Assembly (NCBI RefSeq): GCF_937890665.1
Contig: NZ_CALADU010000100.1
Span: 1-8,862, forward strand
DNA from: an uncultured Subdoligranulum sp.
GTDB lineage: Bacteria > Bacillota_A > Clostridia > Oscillospirales > Ruminococcaceae
Direction of reading: 5' to 3'
DNA length: 8,862 bases
Positions 1 through 6,691 of this stretch are shown here, piece after piece. Made by a program: the position numbers and the translations under genes. Under the pieces are notes generated by a model. It was not told the DNA's origin. It saw nothing but the letters and a program-made list of their open reading frames with translations, and made no database searches. Each line of letters starts with the position of its first letter. The first letter of the stretch is position 1.

Positions 1-1165
1 CGTCCACGCTGGTCTGGATTTCCAGCACCTTGCCCTGCAAGTTCTGCCATTTCTGATTATTGACAGCCGAGGTCCCGTCCCTCCGGGCATTCCCGGTGCT
101 CTCCAGCGTGACTTTCTGCCCGCTGATGGTCCGCTGCATGATGTATGCCTGCATCGTGCGGCCGTAGGCGTCGGTAACGGTGATGATCTCACCCGGTGCG
201 GGGGAATCGGCATCCAGCGGGATAGCCACCTGCAGCGGCGTGTAGGTCACGCCCTGCATCTGCTCAAAGATGGCCTGTGCCACCGGGCGCAGCGCATCGG
301 CGGTCTGGGTCGCCAGCAGCAGATTGCCCTGCAGCCCCAAGGCGTTTGTGGCGGTCTCGTCGGTCGGATAGATCACACCCACATCGTCGTCGCTCTGCCG
401 GATCTGCACCTTGTCGATGGGGGCGGTGGTGTAATCCTCATAGGACAGCGTGCCGGAGTAGTAACCCACCTGTGGCTGCGCAAAGGTCCAGATCTCGCCG
501 TCCGCCGTCGCCAGCAGCTGGCCGGACAGGTCCAGCGCCGTCCATTCCTCCCCCTCACTCGGCCCGATGCCGGACCGGGCGTGCCCAACATACCAGGCAA
601 ATTCCAGCTGCCCCGACGGGGTCATCCGCGCAAAGCGGCACATGGCCTGCGCGGCCCACTGGATGATCTGGCAGCCGGTCAGGTCGTCCGTATAAAACGC
701 CGGTACGCTGTAGCCGGTGTTGACCTGTGCTTCCAGGTTGCCCGGCACGATCTCCACGCCGCACTCCGCGCAGACGGCCTGCACCAGCGCCTTGACCGTC
801 ATGGGGAAGGCCCCCTGCTGCTCCCGCAGCCAGGGCGAAAGGTCCTTGTCCAGCAGCGTCATACGGTCGTAGGCCGTCACCTTGAGGACGTTGGCGCTGG
901 CCTTCACCGGCTTCTCGGCCAGAAACACGCCCACAGACGCCTGCGCGCGGCTCTCTGCGTCTATGCGCACCAGCGTGATCTCGGTGCCCTGGGTGCTGGT
1001 CAGGCCGTTCTGCGGGGCCCACAGTTCGATCTCGGCGCAGGCCGCGCAGGCGGCCCCCGGGCAGAGGTCGGTTTCGTCGTTGACCTGCTCGGTGAGCTGC
1101 ACGCTGCGGATGACGCTGCTGTCCAGCGCGGTGCCGTCCGGCAGCGTGATCTTATGCAGGAACAT
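1..1165 (-). CDS. Tail-tip/baseplate hub protein (Tal-like N-terminal region), C-terminus beyond window
   Basis: The open frame runs from ATG at 1165 to the window edge without a stop, giving 388 residues. The start is supported by a GGGGGTGAG ribosome site four bases upstream and by the gap of only 12 bases after the preceding gene. Its place directly after the tape measure and a small tail protein is that of the hub or tail-associated protein that closes the tail tube and often carries a cell-wall hydrolase or fibre region at its C-terminus. Residues around 95-115 (VTAYDRMTLLDKDLSPWL) resemble the conserved domain-linking stretch of clostridial phage minor tail proteins; I recognise this by eye only. 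Cysteines at about 35, 40, 43, 132 and 135 are spaced like a possible metal site. The last visible residues (KWQNLQGKVLEIQTSVD) look like the start of a helical connector. No enzymatic domain is visible in the part present. Confidence 0.75.
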   Translation of the reverse strand, partial: MFLHKITLPDGTALDSSVIRSVQLTEQVNDETDLCPGAACAACAEIELWAPQNGLTSTQGTEITLVRIDAESRAQASVGVFLAEKPVKASANVLKVTAYDRMTLLDKDLSPWLREQQGAFPMTVKALVQAVCAECGVEIVPGNLEAQVNTGYSVPAFYTDDLTGCQIIQWAAQAMCRFARMTPSGQLEFAWYVGHARSGIGPSEGEEWTALDLSGQLLATADGEIWTFAQPQVGYYSGTLSYEDYTTAPIDKVQIRQSDDDVGVIYPTDETATNALGLQGNLLLATQTADALRPVAQAIFEQMQGVTYTPLQVAIPLDADSPAPGEIITVTDAYGRTMQAYIMQRTISGQKVTLESTGNARRDGTSAVNNQKWQNLQGKVLEIQTSVD

Positions 1166-1177
1166 CGGCTCACCCCC

Positions 1178-1555
1178 TTAACACTGAATGATGTTGAATT
1201 TGTAGTTGCGCCACTCGCCGGTGATCTTGCTCTTCCAGGCGGCGCTGAACTGGGAGCGATAGGCGGTGCAGGTCTCGGTGGCGTCGCTGTCCCCGAACTT
1301 CGGGTGCGTGAAGGTGAACTCCGCCTTGCCCGCAAACAGGCTTTCCATGTAGGCCAGTTCGGCGTCGGTCAAGTGGGCGTATTCAAACCCCCAGGTCCCC
1401 ACGCCCTGACGCACCATGATGCGGTGCATCACGCCATCCTCGGTACGGCCGCTGTCGCTGGCGTCCAGGTCGGAAAAGGAAAAACTGGCGTCGGTGTCCG
1501 GGGCCAGCATGGGCTGGCCGTCGATCTGGTAGCAGTCCGTTTTCGCTCTGGCCAT
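1178..1555 (-). CDS. Small tail protein after the tape measure (DUF6711-like, possible distal-tail role)
   Basis: This is a 125-residue protein. Its ATG overlaps the tape measure stop codon (TAATG), and an AGGGAGGG ribosome site lies inside the end of the tape measure gene. The central part (GVMHRIMVRQGVGTWGFEYAHLTDAELAYMESLF) reads as a beta-hairpin followed by an L-x3-E-L helix, the pattern I associate with the DUF6711 family of short phage tail proteins. That assignment is from memory and not verified. The slot between tape measure and hub is where siphophages encode the distal tail protein (Dit), but this protein is about half the usual Dit length, so it would correspond at most to the Dit core ring domain. 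There is no signal peptide or membrane segment. Confidence 0.7.
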   Translation of the reverse strand: MARAKTDCYQIDGQPMLAPDTDASFSFSDLDASDSGRTEDGVMHRIMVRQGVGTWGFEYAHLTDAELAYMESLFAGKAEFTFTHPKFGDSDATETCTAYRSQFSAAWKSKITGEWRNYKFNIIQC

Positions 1556-4281
1556 TATGCCCTCCCTGTGATGATTGATTGCTTGCTGTTGTACCGGGCC
1601 ACCGCCTGGCCGATCACGGCGTCCCCGATGTGGATGCCGTACACGGCTTCCAGGATCTGCCGCAGCACGGCGATGACCTGTTCCAGTGCGGCCAGGTTGC
1701 CGTCCTGGTAGTCCTGCATGACAGCAGCCACCGCCTGCTGGATGGTCGCCAGCGGCGCTTCCACGTTGGTGCCGTGGCTCTGGTCGCCCAACACGGCCAT
1801 AAACTCCCGGTTGGGCGGGATGACCGCGCCCTGGGCCAAATACGGGATCTGCGGGGCGGTGATGGTGCCGAAATTGAAGCCCAGCGTGCTGCCGCCGATA
1901 CCCGGCACCCAGTCGGGCACCGTAAAGGACAGGGTGTTCAGCATACTGCCGACACGGTTCAGCGCGTTCACAATGGCCTGGATCATCCCGTTGATGAATC
2001 CAATGATGCCGTTAATCGCGTTTTTAATGGTGCCGGTGATCCGCTCCCAAACGACCGTCACGGTGCTGGAGATTGCATCCCACGCCGCGTCCCAATCCCC
2101 ACGGAATACCGCGGACAGGAAATCCAGAAAACCCTTAAAAGTCAGAATGGCTGCGTCGATCATATCGGAAATGAACCCGATTACGTTTTCGACTACTCCG
2201 GCGACGGAGTTGAATACATCCGTGAATATGGGACCGAAGGTGGCGACCAGCCAGTTGATGACCGGGGCCAGAACATTATTCCAGAGATCCAGCGCAGCCG
2301 TCCCCATTGCTGCAAACATAGCTACCACATCATCCCACAGCTTTTTCAGGTGCTCGTTCCACAGCTTTTGCACCAGCGCGATCAGGTTCGCAACGATGGG
2401 TTCGATGATGGTATAGTATATCGTGCTAAAAATGGCTTCCACGTTTCGGAATGCAGCAATCACGCCATCCATCAAAGGCTGTCCGTATTCATTCCATGCC
2501 TTAGCTATACCGTCCATCATGCCCTGCCAAATCAACAGTACCGTGTCCAATGCAGGACGCAGTAACTTGTTGATGGCATCTGTAACGATGCCACAGGCCC
2601 ATACAAAGAAATCGGCAAACACCTGAATGGCAGTGGAGATCACGCCGCCCACGATGGGCGCAAATGCCTGGGAAAAGGCGTTGATGATCCCCGGTGCCCA
2701 GGTGCCAACCAGATACCCCAGCAACGGTTGCAGTGCGTTGGTCCACAGGCCGCTGGCGGCCGCCTGAATCTGTGGCCACACGGCCAAAGCCGTGGCCTTG
2801 ATCTGTTCCCATGCCGCGCTCCATGCCGCGATACTGGGGGAGAGCGCCGCTTTGAAAGCATCCCAAAAGGATTTGACCATGCCCAACAGGCTGCTGAATC
2901 CTGCCCCTGTCTGGTCCACAAAGTCATAGTTTGGACCGGCAGAACCGCCCCCGCCGGAAGTCTCCTCCTGCGGGGCATCCAAGCGTGTGATCTCGTCAAT
3001 GCCTGCCAGGCTATGTGTAGCCTTTTCCGTTTCCTTGGCGGCGTTACCTGCTGCACTGCCATAGCTGTTCATTGCCTTGGCGCTCGTTTTCATAGCCGAC
3101 AGGCTCTTGCCGGTCAGCATGGAAATAAAGCGGGCCAGGTAGCTCAGGGCGGTGGCCAGCAGATTGATGATGTAAGCCAAAGCGTTGCCCAGTGCGTCGA
3201 TCAGTGGGGCGGCTGCCACGCTGGCGGCCCCCTGCAGGTTGCGCAGGGCCTGCCCGAAAGCACTGGTAGACTGCAATGCGCTGCCGATCCAGCCGACCAG
3301 CGCACTCAGCCCGGAGGAAATAATATTGAACAGCAAAGCCCCGGACACAATCTCACGCATCCGGCTTCCGAACCGGGACATGGCTTTGCTGGCCGTATTT
3401 ATTCGTCCGGCTGGATTTTGCCCAACATTTGCAGGGGTGGTCCCATTGGCTAAAGCACGGCGTTTGGCTGCCACTTCTTCACGGGCTGCCCGTTCCTCGG
3501 CGGCTTTGGCCGCCCGGTCCTGTGCAGCGATTTCTTTCTGCGTCGCCTGTACCACAGCCTCGGCATGTTTTACCGGGTCGGTTTCCACCCCCAGCATCTT
3601 GTTTTGCCGTGCCTGCGCCTTGGAAGCGGCCTGCATAACGGCGGCTTCCTGTTTGGCAAAGTAGGCCTGCATGGCATCGTCGCCGGATTTGAATGCATCC
3701 ATGCTTTTTTGGAGCGCGTTTTTCTCCCGCTCTTTTACAATCAGGCTGTCCAGCAATTCAGACTGCTTTTCTACCGCATCACTTTCTTTTTTCAGCTGCT
3801 CTGACAAACGCTGCCTTTGGATGCCAAGAGAAGTCGCAAGGCGCTGCTGCTCCTCATATTTCCGATTCATGTTTTCCAGCGCAGGGGTCAACTTGTCCAG
3901 TTGTGCCTGCAGCGCTGCGGCCTGCGAAGTCTCAGCCGGAAAGTTGCGCTCCACCCAACCGGCGGCCTGCGCCATAGCAGTGTCGGCTGACATTCCAGGT
4001 GTGGAGTGCATCAACGCATCCGCTTTTTTCTTGGTCATTTCCCACAGCTGCGCGTTGATGGATTCCAACTGCTTCTCGGTGGATTTTGCTTGCTGTTCGG
4101 TGCTTTTTAAGTCCTTATACAGCGTCAGGTGTTTTTGGCTGGTTTTTGCAATCTCCTTGTCCAGCGCGCTGATCTGCTGGGCGGTGCTCTTGGCCTTGGC
4201 CTGCAGGGCCTTCAGGTCTGCTTCCGCGCCTTTGTTGTTGATGCGGGTGTCGATGATGATCGACCCGTCCGCCTGCGGCAT
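1555..4281 (-). CDS. Tape measure protein
   Basis: At 908 residues it is the longest gene of the window. It sets tail length, fills the tail tube before DNA ejection and is bound by the chaperones encoded just upstream. Residues 15-280 are a charged Ala/Gln/Lys/Glu-rich coiled coil. Residues 310-395 contain hydrophobic stretches (ALLFNIISSGLSALVGWIG; ALAYIINLLATALSYLARFI) that could insert in the host membrane. A Gly/Ser hinge (SGGGGSAG) lies near 442-449. Residues 470-760 hold Trp-rich imperfect repeats (KLWNEHLKKLWDD, LDLWNNVLAPVINWL). The C-terminus (AVIPPNREFMAVLGDQSHGT, about 819-838) is the hallmark end shared by many clostridial phage tape measures. The start follows the preceding stop directly (TAAATG) with a GGGGGTGA ribosome site. 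Bases about 2100-2640 are visibly AT-richer than the flanks, suggesting a mosaic segment. Confidence 0.95.
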   Translation of the reverse strand: MPQADGSIIIDTRINNKGAEADLKALQAKAKSTAQQISALDKEIAKTSQKHLTLYKDLKSTEQQAKSTEKQLESINAQLWEMTKKKADALMHSTPGMSADTAMAQAAGWVERNFPAETSQAAALQAQLDKLTPALENMNRKYEEQQRLATSLGIQRQRLSEQLKKESDAVEKQSELLDSLIVKEREKNALQKSMDAFKSGDDAMQAYFAKQEAAVMQAASKAQARQNKMLGVETDPVKHAEAVVQATQKEIAAQDRAAKAAEERAAREEVAAKRRALANGTTPANVGQNPAGRINTASKAMSRFGSRMREIVSGALLFNIISSGLSALVGWIGSALQSTSAFGQALRNLQGAASVAAAPLIDALGNALAYIINLLATALSYLARFISMLTGKSLSAMKTSAKAMNSYGSAAGNAAKETEKATHSLAGIDEITRLDAPQEETSGGGGSAGPNYDFVDQTGAGFSSLLGMVKSFWDAFKAALSPSIAAWSAAWEQIKATALAVWPQIQAAASGLWTNALQPLLGYLVGTWAPGIINAFSQAFAPIVGGVISTAIQVFADFFVWACGIVTDAINKLLRPALDTVLLIWQGMMDGIAKAWNEYGQPLMDGVIAAFRNVEAIFSTIYYTIIEPIVANLIALVQKLWNEHLKKLWDDVVAMFAAMGTAALDLWNNVLAPVINWLVATFGPIFTDVFNSVAGVVENVIGFISDMIDAAILTFKGFLDFLSAVFRGDWDAAWDAISSTVTVVWERITGTIKNAINGIIGFINGMIQAIVNALNRVGSMLNTLSFTVPDWVPGIGGSTLGFNFGTITAPQIPYLAQGAVIPPNREFMAVLGDQSHGTNVEAPLATIQQAVAAVMQDYQDGNLAALEQVIAVLRQILEAVYGIHIGDAVIGQAVARYNSKQSIITGRA

Positions 4282-4839
4282 TTACGTCACCCCCAACCGC
4301 CTGAAAAATTCCTCTTCTTCCGCCGTCATCCGGCCGGCTGTGCTGCCGATCAGGTCGGCGTTCTCCCGGGCAAAGGCCGCTTCGGCCTTGTCCAGCTTTT
4401 TCCCCTTTGCCCGCTTGTTACGGATGTTGACGACCTGGGCAAAAATCCCTTCGCCAATGTTCTGGAACGCGCCGATGAAGTCCCACCAGTGCAGGTATTC
4501 ACACCGGCGGCAGCTGTAACCCAGCACCTTGTCCACGGCCGGGGCGATCAGCTGCACGTCGGTGTCCCAGTGCACCAGTTCGGGGCGGTGGGGCTGGTGC
4601 TCCGGCACCGGCTGCCCCAGGTTGATAAAGACCATGGCCTGCCGCAGCGCCTCGTTGGCGTCAGGCAGGTGCTGCCAGTCCGGGTAAAATATCTGCAAAA
4701 AGGCCAGGCAGCGGGCCTGCTCCGGCAGGGCGCTGTCGTTCAGCGCCGCCAGCGCGTCCAGCACGGCACGGAAGTCACTGCGCACCGCGAACTGCTGCCC
4801 GCCCACCTCCAGCTCGGTGGGCAGTTCCCAGCCTGTCAC
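4282..4839 (-). CDS. Gp15-family tail assembly chaperone partner
   Basis: This 185-residue protein is recognised as a Gp15 family member (PF06854 type). It has an N-terminal short strand plus the pattern VGGQQFAVRSDFRAVLDALAAL, and the diagnostic centre YLHWWDFIGAFQNI (about residues 111-124), followed by a basic K-rich helix. Together with the upstream gene it occupies the gpG/gpT position and probably chaperones the tape measure while the tube polymerises. I place the start at the GTG at 4839 because it overlaps the upstream TGA (GTGA) and the protein from there matches the family's usual N-terminus. The frame stays open further upstream to 5127, but that part is low-complexity Arg/Gly-rich out-of-frame reading of the chaperone gene. 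There is no strong ribosome site, so translation is probably coupled to the upstream gene. The two frames are in a -1 relation. Confidence 0.85.
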   Translation of the reverse strand: MTGWELPTELEVGGQQFAVRSDFRAVLDALAALNDSALPEQARCLAFLQIFYPDWQHLPDANEALRQAMVFINLGQPVPEHQPHRPELVHWDTDVQLIAPAVDKVLGYSCRRCEYLHWWDFIGAFQNIGEGIFAQVVNIRNKRAKGKKLDKAEAAFARENADLIGSTAGRMTAEEEEFFRRLGVT

Positions 4840-5327
4840 GGCTGGGCGGAGGGCACTGCCGTCTGGCCGGGGGTCAGCCCTTTCGTGGTGCCCTGGTAGG
4901 GCGCGGTGTGGCCCGCCATGCGCTGCTGCGCCTTTTTGGCGGCGGACTTGAGCGCCTTTTCGATCACGGGGGCTACCCCTTCCAGCACGTTCTCCAGCAC
5001 CGTGTGGCCGTTGGTCGTCAGGGCAAAGGCAGAGTATCCACCAAAAAACGCCTGGCTGACCGGCGCGCCGAAAGCGTAGTCGAACGCCTGCTTGATGGCG
5101 TCGCTGGCTTCCATCAGTACCGGCCACTGGTCGATTTCCGGCACGCCGGAAGCCTGCATTTCATTGATCCGCTGCCGGTAGCTTTCGATCTTGGTTTCGG
5201 CCTGCTGCCAGCGGCCCGCAAAGCCGGGGTCGGCGGGGTTGAAGCGGACGGTCCCGGTCACGGTGCCGTCCGGGTCTTTGATCTCATAGGTCTTGACGCC
5301 AAGGTCAAGGACGATCTGTTCAGGCAT
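4836..5327 (-). CDS. Tail assembly chaperone (gpG-position protein)
   Basis: A 163-residue protein that begins after a good GAGGTAA ribosome site seven bases upstream. The sequence contains an N-terminal beta region (IVLDLGVKTYEIKD...), a helix starting WQQAETKIESYRQRI, and the stretch DAIKQAFDYAFGAPVSQAFFGG followed by NGHTVLENVLEG. This arrangement is typical of the small alpha-helical chaperones just before Gp15 and the tape measure; I think it is DUF6673-like, with low certainty. The last 30 residues are Pro/Thr/Gln-rich and probably flexible. It is the first gene after the inserted immunity island, and no convincing promoter is visible in front of it, so it is likely expressed by late transcription reading through the island. 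Confidence 0.78.
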   Translation of the reverse strand: MPEQIVLDLGVKTYEIKDPDGTVTGTVRFNPADPGFAGRWQQAETKIESYRQRINEMQASGVPEIDQWPVLMEASDAIKQAFDYAFGAPVSQAFFGGYSAFALTTNGHTVLENVLEGVAPVIEKALKSAAKKAQQRMAGHTAPYQGTTKGLTPGQTAVPSAQP

Positions 5328-5397
5328 AATAATTTACCTCACTTATTTCTATCCATGCTCCCGTAGGGGGGAGAGGCCGCTGAAAAAGGGTATAGAA

Positions 5398-5427
5398 AAC
5401 CCCCGTTCATATTTCAGAACGAGGGTT
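5398..5427 (-). terminator. Hairpin terminator after the antirepressor gene
   Basis: On the minus strand, ten-base arms AACCCTCGTT and AACGGGGGTT pair around a ten-base loop. The only imperfect pair is a U-G wobble, which would be a C-A mismatch on the other strand, so the minus strand is favoured. A short T-run (GGTTTTCTATA) follows. It lies 13 bases after the antirepressor stop and 70 bases before the tail chaperone start. It would cut late transcription unless antitermination or partial read-through applies. Confidence 0.7.
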
Positions 5428-5440
5428 ACGGATATAAAAT

Positions 5441-6181
5441 TTAAGCTACTTTAAGGTACAGCAAACGGAATGTTTCGCGGCCCTTGGGAGTAATCAAAGT
5501 TTGTGTTCCGGCCCAGCCGGTTTTCTCGTTGACCTGTTCTTTGATTTCAAACAGGCCGCTATTTTTCTCGGCGTAGGGCATCAACTTACCGCGTTTGTCA
5601 CGGTAGATGTATTTCTTATCCAAAAGAAATTGAATGAATACTTTCTCTTTGACGCCCAGCTGTTTTGCGGTCTCACGAAAATTGGTCAGAAGGTTGCGGT
5701 CTACCAACTCGTCGAAGTAGTCTGCTTTTGGCGCCATGATTTGGTTCGTGACAGTCAACTCGGCAATACGTTTTTCACGGTCTGCCAATGTCTGCTGTGC
5801 TACCATCAAGGCTTTGGCCATCAGTTCTTCGGGCGACAGTTCGTTTTGCCCGTTGAGGTATCCGCCATGTTTGCGGATGCTGGGGATGACCTCTGAAGTG
5901 ATCCATCGCTTGAACTTCCGCGCGGTCGGCAGCTTGCTGGACAACACCAGACTGTACAGGCCGCTTTCGTTGATGATGGTCATGCCTCTGGCTTGACCTG
6001 ACCCGTCAAAATTACGGGTCAGCTTGTCCTCATCATCGACATGGCGGCGCAAGGCTTGATCTGTATCAGCGTACCCCAGCGCCCCGGCCACGTCCTTGCC
6101 GACGAACCAAGGCTCGTCGTTGATCTCCAGTCCGCGGATTCCCCCAAACTCGGCATTGTTGAAAATTTGCAATTCATTCAT
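5441..6181 (-). CDS. ant: Phage antirepressor, Bro-N plus KilAC domains
   Basis: A 246-residue protein. Residues 4-106 form a Bro-N domain: WFVGKDVAGALGYAD (25-39), then HVDDEDK and a conserved RKFKRWITSEVIPSIRKHGGY (88-108). Residues 115-145 are a charged helical linker. Residues 147-243 match the KilAC/ANT antirepressor domain: PKADYFDELVDRNLLTNFRETAKQLG, then the strand-rich KKYIYRDKRGKLMPYAE and a GTQTLITPKG end. Proteins of this type bind and inactivate phage repressors or modulate the lysis-lysogeny choice. The ATG has an AGGAGG site nine bases upstream and overlaps the end of the preceding small ORF by eight bases, so it is probably translationally coupled. Placement between tail tube and tail chaperone genes is unusual for most phages but matches P22 ant. 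Which repressor it targets cannot be seen here. Confidence 0.93.
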   Translation of the reverse strand: MNELQIFNNAEFGGIRGLEINDEPWFVGKDVAGALGYADTDQALRRHVDDEDKLTRNFDGSGQARGMTIINESGLYSLVLSSKLPTARKFKRWITSEVIPSIRKHGGYLNGQNELSPEELMAKALMVAQQTLADREKRIAELTVTNQIMAPKADYFDELVDRNLLTNFRETAKQLGVKEKVFIQFLLDKKYIYRDKRGKLMPYAEKNSGLFEIKEQVNEKTGWAGTQTLITPKGRETFRLLYLKVA

Positions 6182-6341
6182 GGCTGGCGGCCTCCTTTCC
6201 AGCAGAGAATCCTTCTTTGTATGCTTCGTTTTTTACATCAACGATGAGACGCATTATGCGTTTGGTCACATCGTCAGCATGGGCACCAGTGCTGGCTTCA
6301 TAAGCCCGAATGTAAGTATCTGAATCGATGGGATACTTCAT
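6174..6341 (-). CDS. Small coupled ORF upstream of the antirepressor, unknown function
   Basis: This 55-residue protein (MKYPIDSDTYIRAYEAS...) has a helical, charged C-terminal half ending in GFSAGKEAASHE. I chose ATG 6341 because it has an AAAGGGGG ribosome site and forms an ATGA overlap with the upstream ORF; the longer in-frame reading to 6488 is only an Arg/Cys-rich shadow. Its stop lies eight bases inside the antirepressor gene, so its translation probably carries ribosomes onto the antirepressor start. I do not recognise a family. Its likely job is either as a helper peptide or as a coupling leader, comparable in layout to icd before ant in phage P1. Confidence 0.72.
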   Translation of the reverse strand: MKYPIDSDTYIRAYEASTGAHADDVTKRIMRLIVDVKNEAYKEGFSAGKEAASHE

Positions 6342-6559
6342 TTTGCGGCCCCCTTTCTGCGGGCGCGCTCTTCGCGCACACCGCTGATACGGCCCGCGGC
6401 GAATACATCGGCCACAAAGGTGTAGAAGTTGACGGCATCCCGTTTGATAGGGTGGGCAGAATACAGGTCGGCGATATGCGCGGCCCATTCCAGTTCAGCA
6501 GGGGAACGGTGCTGGCGGTATTTGACGGCTTCCCGAGGGGTACAAAGAATTTGGTTCAT
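6338..6559 (-). CDS. First ORF of the antirepressor operon, unknown function
   Basis: A 73-residue protein with a conserved-looking core HPIKRDAVNFYTFVADVFAAG followed by an Arg-rich tail (VREERARRKGAAK). It has no signal peptide and no membrane segment. The start ATG at 6559 follows a TAAGGAG ribosome site eight bases upstream, and this site is the target of the sequestering hairpin described separately. It overlaps the next ORF by four bases (ATGA). Because all three ORFs of this operon are chained by overlaps, control of this single ribosome site should set the level of antirepressor. The function is unknown; the basic tail is compatible with nucleic acid binding, but this is inference. 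Confidence 0.78.
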   Translation of the reverse strand: MNQILCTPREAVKYRQHRSPAELEWAAHIADLYSAHPIKRDAVNFYTFVADVFAAGRISGVREERARRKGAAK

Positions 6560-6567
6560 GGTAAAAA

Positions 6568-6630
6568 CTCCTTATCTCTTGTAAGGAGCCGCCGAATCTG
6601 ATATAATAAATTTCAGATAGGGTAACTCCT
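6568..6630 (-). promoter_or_regulatory. Leader RNA switch: two exclusive hairpins over the antirepressor-operon Shine-Dalgarno
   Basis: In the minus-strand transcript, CTCCTTA (6588-6582) can pair perfectly with the Shine-Dalgarno TAAGGAG (6574-6568) across a seven-base loop, which would block translation of the 73-residue ORF. The same CTCCT can instead pair with an upstream AGGAG (6630-6626) in a longer hairpin with an inner ATCTGA/TCAGAT stem (6618-6613/6601-6596), which would free the ribosome site. The upstream arm lies within the candidate antisense RNA; the downstream arm does not. The pairings are read directly; the switching behaviour is inferred. Confidence 0.6.
6579..6607 (+). promoter_or_regulatory. 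Plus-strand promoter of antisense RNA A
   Basis: TTGTAA (6579-6584), exactly 17 bases, then TATAAT (6602-6607) with an extended -10 TG (6599-6600). It faces against the antirepressor operon. The second copy of the unit keeps the same four elements and spacing although the bases between them differ, which argues that the promoter is selected. Confidence 0.75.
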
Positions 6631-6691
6631 GTCGGTTTAATAAGGCTTCGCCCGGTGATTGGTAGTCGGTGGGCGGGGCCTTATTTCTTTT
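6614..6691 (+). ncRNA. Candidate antisense RNA A, Sar-like, about 78 nt
   Basis: The start is predicted seven bases after the -10 box and the end in the T-rich tract after the terminator hairpin. It is complementary to the leader of the antirepressor operon and to the stop codon of the upstream RHH gene. It covers the AGGAG arm (plus 6626-6630) that would otherwise keep the ribosome site free, so pairing should favour the closed form. It contains no ribosome site or ORF. The two ends are inferred from promoter and terminator and have not been measured. P22 Sar, which represses ant, has a similar size and neighbourhood but an unrelated sequence. Confidence 0.65.
6639..6691 (+). terminator. Intrinsic terminator of antisense RNA A
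   Basis: A 15-base-pair stem (AATAAGGCTTCGCCC with GGGCGGGGCCTTATT) encloses a 17-base loop and is followed by TTTCTTTT. The two imperfect pairs are U-G on the plus strand but would be A-C mismatches on the minus strand, so the functional hairpin is the plus-strand one. Confidence 0.75.

Noticed and set aside
581..1711. Long plus-strand open frame of 376 codons
   Set aside because: It lies antisense to the tail hub and small tail protein genes, is rich in Gly, Ala, Arg and His as expected from GC-rich shadows, and has no ribosome site or family resemblance.
1555..4281. CRISPR array, tRNA genes or insertion sequences
   Set aside because: No regularly spaced direct repeats, cloverleaf-like segments or transposase frames were seen here or elsewhere in the window; the repeats in this gene are imperfect protein repeats.
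3671..4899. Plus-strand open frames opposite the tape measure start, Gp15 and chaperone genes
   Set aside because: They are shadows of strongly supported minus-strand genes; their sequences show no recognisable domains and no start signals.
4840..5127. N-terminal extension of the Gp15 protein up to the ATG at 5127
   Set aside because: The added residues are Arg/Gly/His-rich out-of-frame reading of the chaperone gene, and the family N-terminus fits the GTG at 4839.
6342..6488. Longer start for the 55-residue ORF
   Set aside because: The extension is Cys/Arg-rich, overlaps the preceding ORF out of frame, and the internal ATG has the ribosome site.
6584..6630. Riboswitch or T-box leader
   Set aside because: No conserved aptamer core, T-box motif or specifier-like structure is present; the two hairpins are explained by antisense-controlled alternative pairing.
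6639..6685. Hairpin after RHH 1 as terminator of the RHH mRNA
   Set aside because: On the minus strand the stem would contain two adjacent A-C mismatches and no clean T-tract follows; the plus-strand reading fits better. The same reasoning applies to 7026-7066.
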